Origin: Desulfobacterales bacterium
GTDB lineage: Bacteria > Desulfobacterota > Desulfobacteria > Desulfobacterales > RPRI01
Length of the DNA: 7,211 nucleotides
Reading direction: 5' to 3'
NCBI GenBank assembly: GCA_020052975.1
Contig: JAGVOC010000068.1
Coordinates: 1 to 7,211 of the forward strand
Shown: piece after piece, positions 5,413 to 7,211 of the stretch
How positions within the stretch are numbered: position 1 is the first letter of the stretch
Layout of the letters: each line of letters starts with the position of its first letter
The notes under the pieces: generated by a model
What the model saw: the letters and a program-made list of their open reading frames with translations, nothing else
What the model was told of the DNA's origin: nothing
The model's database searches: none
Translations under genes and position numbers: made by a program

Positions 5413-6490
5413 AAATCCGGTTTGCGCATGTGCATGCAGCGGGTGTTCTATACTCCCTGATGATGGCATTTACAAGCAATATGGCTAATATGATTGCGGC
5501 AATAATTTCTGCCTGTAACGGAATTAATTCCGCTGTTTTGCCGATAGATGCCTTTGCCGAAATATTGAGACCTTTATACAGGAAGTCCGTAAAAAAGCCA
5601 AATACAAGGGCGCACACCGAAATGGAAAAAATATATATCAAAAGGGCTTTTTTCCCAAGCATTTTATATACCATGCTCAGTGAGGCTATGTTTGTTGCAG
5701 GACCGGCAAGCAGAAAAACAAGCGCTGCGCCCGGGTTAAGACCCTTTAAAACAAGCGCGGCGGCTATAGGAGTTGAAGATGTGGCGCAGACATACATTGG
5801 AATGCCGGTAATCAGCATGACAAACATGGCAAGAAAGTCATTTCCTAAATAGGTTTCAATCATATTATCAGGTATTAAATATGATATCAGGCCTGAAATC
5901 AATAACCCGATTACAAACCATTTCCCGATATCTCCGAGAAGATCTATAAAGGCATATTTCAAGCCGCCGTACATTCTTGATGATTTGATGAATCCTAAAT
6001 TTTGTTTTGATAAAGATGTTGTTTTGCTGCAGCAGAGACCTTGATTTGCGCTTATCGGCAAATCATTTGATGCTCCCTGTTTTCCAACGAAATTTTCGGT
6101 CAATCCTGCCGTAACCGCCGAGATGAATGCAACCACAGGACGTATGATTGCCATCAGAGGATCCATCAGCGCATAAGTCAAAGGTATGGAATCGACTCCT
6201 GTTTCAGGTGTTGAAATTAAAAAAGCCAACGTTGCGCCGTTATTGGCGCCCTGTTTTTTCAAACCGGCTGCAGCAGGGACAACTCCGCATGAGCAAAGGG
6301 GTATAGGAATTCCAATGAGGGCTGACAATAAGACAGGCCTTATTTTGCCTTTTCCAAGATATTGCCCGATCATTTCTGTTTTTACATAGGCATATATTAA
6401 TCCTGCACAAAAGAGTCCAAAAAGCATATAGATTGAAGATTCAAGAAACATGTGCCATGAAGAGCTGAGTATACCGTATAACGCAAGCAT
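5411..6490 (-). CDS. SO_0444-like Cu/Zn efflux permease (DUF318/ArsP-related)
   Basis: This 359-residue polytopic inner-membrane protein probably exports divalent or soft metal ions. It has two homologous halves joined by a hydrophilic loop (about 133-180). The first half carries GIPIPLCSCGVVPAAAGL with Cys66 and Cys68, then ISTPETGVDS (92-101). The second half carries TGIPMYVCATSSTPIAAAL with Cys235, then FLLAGPATN (259-267). Related proteins often have a Cys/His-rich metal-binding loop. Here the loop keeps only Cys153-Cys154, and a further Cys-Thr-Cys (353-355) lies near the C-terminus. The ATG at 6490 follows AAGGAA (6495-6500) at good spacing, 18 bases after the arsR stop, so the two genes form an operon. 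Its stop codon overlaps the end of a palindromic element, so the last residues may have been altered by that insertion. Relatives include arsenic permease ArsP; the neighbouring sensor favours Zn, Cd or Cu. Confidence 0.85.
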   Translation of the reverse strand: MLALYGILSSSWHMFLESSIYMLFGLFCAGLIYAYVKTEMIGQYLGKGKIRPVLLSALIGIPIPLCSCGVVPAAAGLKKQGANNGATLAFLISTPETGVDSIPLTYALMDPLMAIIRPVVAFISAVTAGLTENFVGKQGASNDLPISANQGLCCSKTTSLSKQNLGFIKSSRMYGGLKYAFIDLLGDIGKWFVIGLLISGLISYLIPDNMIETYLGNDFLAMFVMLITGIPMYVCATSSTPIAAALVLKGLNPGAALVFLLAGPATNIASLSMVYKMLGKKALLIYIFSISVCALVFGFFTDFLYKGLNISAKASIGKTAELIPLQAEIIAAIILAILLVNAIIREYRTPAACTCANRI

Positions 6491-6508
6491 GATATTCCTT
6501 CCGGGTTC

Positions 6509-6853
6509 CTATTCAGATGCATGTTCAATACTCTGTTTTATAAGAGAATTAACATGCTCATCATCAAGCCTGTAATAAACTATTTTTCCTTCTTTTCTAA
6601 ACTGAACAATTCTTAACATGCGAAGGGTTTTCAAATGGTGCGATATGGCTGAGTCGGATATGTTGCATACAGCCGCTATATCGCAAACACAAAGTTCACA
6701 AGTCGAAAGCGCAATAACTACTTTTAATCTGGTCGGATCACTGAGAGATTTAAAAATTTCTGCAAGCGAATCAATTATGTGCGATTCAGGGATCTTCTCT
6801 GCAGCAATTTTGACTTTATCCATATGTATTATTTTTTCCTGGCAAATATCCAT
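6509..6853 (-). CDS. ArsR/SmtB/CadC-family metal-sensing repressor
   Basis: This 114-residue dimeric winged-helix repressor releases DNA when it binds metal. The core runs from FKSLSDPTRLKVVIAL (34-49) through the recognition helix SDSAISHHLKTLR (66-78) to the beta wing GKIVYYRL (89-96). Two metal sites are visible. The alpha3 motif ELCVCD supplies Cys55 and Cys57, with Cys4 and His10 near the N-terminus as possible extra ligands. The alpha5 site is complete: Asp98, His100, His111 and Glu114, with exactly the spacing of SmtB (D, H at +2, H at +13, E at +16). The distance from Cys57 to His100 equals that in CadC. I chose the ATG at 6853 because GGGAGG lies five bases upstream. An in-frame ATG at 6892 would put the start inside the operator and lacks a ribosome site. 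The gene leads the operon with the permease and probably represses itself. Confidence 0.92.
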   Translation of the reverse strand: MDICQEKIIHMDKVKIAAEKIPESHIIDSLAEIFKSLSDPTRLKVVIALSTCELCVCDIAAVCNISDSAISHHLKTLRMLRIVQFRKEGKIVYYRLDDEHVNSLIKQSIEHASE

Positions 6854-6858
6854 TTCTA

Positions 6859-6864
6859 CCTCCC
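6859..6864 (-). promoter_or_regulatory. Shine-Dalgarno deciding the arsR start
   Basis: GGGAGG on the minus strand lies five bases from the ATG at 6853, fixing that codon as the start rather than the in-frame ATG at 6892. Confidence 0.8.
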
Positions 6865-6898
6865 AATATATGAACGTATGTTCATATGTCAAATTATA
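6865..6898 (-). promoter_or_regulatory. Promoter region of the arsR-permease operon
   Basis: Two overlapping possibilities exist on the minus strand. A perfect TTGACA (6887-6892) is followed after 16 bases by TATATT (6865-6870), with the operator filling the spacer; this would start transcription very close to the Shine-Dalgarno sequence. Alternatively, a perfect TATAAT (6893-6898) with a weak -35 would start transcription at the operator and leave a normal leader. Either way the operator overlaps the promoter or the start site. Confidence 0.55.
6868..6887. promoter_or_regulatory. ArsR/SmtB-type operator ATATGAAC-N4-GTTCATAT
   Basis: Perfect 8-base inverted arms with a four-base centre match the usual TGAAC...GTTCA pattern of ArsR/SmtB-family operators. 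It lies between the predicted -35 and -10 boxes of the arsR-permease operon and 15-34 bases before the arsR start codon, as expected for autorepression relieved by metal. Confidence 0.8.
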
Positions 6899-6966
6899 AA
6901 TCTGTTGTCAATAACAATAGTTGTTTTTTCACCCGGAGCCCGGTAAATTTATATATATGTTATATA

Positions 6967-6980
6967 TTCGAGGTGTTATG
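6967..6980 (+). repeat. 14-bp direct repeat, copy 2
   Basis: This is an exact copy of 5136-5149, lying in the intergenic region between the arsR operon and the acyl-CoA synthetase gene, just after a TATATA-rich stretch (6949-6966). The remainder of the 6899-7137 gap shows no strong promoter or terminator; a weak hairpin at 7068-7085 is the only other structure I see. Confidence 0.35.
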
Positions 6981-7123
6981 GTTTTTATGTGTTTTCCCGG
7001 AAGATTGCCGGCACCTGTCCCATGTTTGTTATTGCATTGAAAGTGGGATTTTAATAATAGAGTTCAAGGGAAAGCTGCCTTTCTCATTATTCTATTGCTC
7101 TATGTTTACACCAAACAATTTTC

Positions 7124-7131
7124 AGGGAGGT
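7124..7131 (+). promoter_or_regulatory. Shine-Dalgarno of the acyl-CoA synthetase gene
   Basis: AGGGAGGT is followed by six bases and the ATG at 7138, a near-ideal ribosome site that supports this start for the gene leaving the window. Confidence 0.75.
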
Positions 7132-7137
7132 ATTCAA

Positions 7138-7211
7138 ATGGATCTTGGAGGACTCGTTGCACGAAATGCCCGGATGATCCCGGAGCACGAAGGGGTTGTT
7201 TACGAAGACCG
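7138..7211 (+). CDS. AMP-forming acyl-CoA synthetase, N-terminal fragment (3' end outside window)
   Basis: Only 24 full codons are visible. The sequence LGGLVARNARMIPEHEGVVY followed by EDR matches the very start of ANL-superfamily acyl-CoA ligases, whose N-termini typically read L-x-x-ARNARxxPD-x-x-A-V-x-x-x-DR before the first helix. These enzymes activate a carboxylic acid with ATP to an acyl-adenylate and then form the CoA thioester. The strong ribosome site at 7124-7131 supports the start. The codons are more G+C-rich than those of the preceding genes. Chain-length or substrate class (fatty acid, aromatic acid) cannot be judged from this fragment, and the AMP-binding motif lies beyond the edge. 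Confidence 0.7.
   Translation, partial: MDLGGLVARNARMIPEHEGVVYED

Noticed and set aside
5430..5852. 140-codon plus-strand frame antisense to the permease
   Set aside because: It mirrors the conserved permease codons, has no ribosome site and no recognisable domain.
6854..6892. Thirteen-residue N-terminal extension of the ArsR protein from an ATG at 6892
   Set aside because: That ATG lies in the promoter/operator and lacks a Shine-Dalgarno, whereas the internal ATG at 6853 has an excellent one.

Overview
The window looks like a mesophilic anaerobic deltaproteobacterium (Desulfobacterota, sulfate-reducer-like). This is inferred from gene content: a UbiX-type flavin prenyltransferase, a formate-dehydrogenase/molybdenum maturation protein, an AMP-forming acyl-CoA synthetase and short palindromic intergenic elements. 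No rRNA, tRNA or other taxonomic marker is present, so the assignment is soft. The two ends and the NUDIX gene look richer in G+C than the middle, where the genes from about 2210 to 7000 are visibly A+T-rich.

Layout, left to right. (1) The 3' part of a ubiX gene (+) enters from the left edge. (2) The intergenic space before the next, convergent gene holds a 212-bp element with inverted-repeat ends and an apparent 8-bp target duplication. It carries a drastically shortened S23/four-helix-bundle reading frame. (3) A HAD-superfamily hydrolase (-) and a NUDIX hydrolase (+) are divergent, and a good sigma70 promoter serves the HAD gene. (4) A long minus-strand exported protein has a signal peptide, an uncharacterised N-terminal domain, a coiled coil and eight perfectly spaced 34-residue TPRs. 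A symmetric operator-like dyad fills the spacer of its predicted promoter. (5) Next is a single minus-strand polypeptide that fuses a MOSC domain to a complete FdhD sulfurtransferase. (6) A second, unrelated palindromic element of about 144 bp abuts the stop codon of the next gene. (7) A minus-strand two-gene operon follows: an ArsR/SmtB/CadC-type metal sensor and an SO_0444-like metal-efflux permease, with a textbook 20-bp operator dyad in the promoter. (8) The start of a plus-strand acyl-CoA synthetase leaves at the right edge.

How the genes work together. The clearest functional unit is the metal-responsive arsR-permease operon. The sensor has both the Cys pair of the alpha3 site and the full Asp/His/His/Glu alpha5 zinc site, which points to Zn/Cd/Pb-type soft or borderline metals. 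The MOSC-FdhD fusion joins two proteins that handle sulfur or molybdenum cofactor, probably for maturation of a formate dehydrogenase encoded elsewhere. The remaining genes look like independent transcription units. I found no CRISPR array, phage module, defence island or integrase. The least ordinary items are the MOSC-FdhD fusion, the two different palindromic elements and the operator dyad upstream of the TPR gene.
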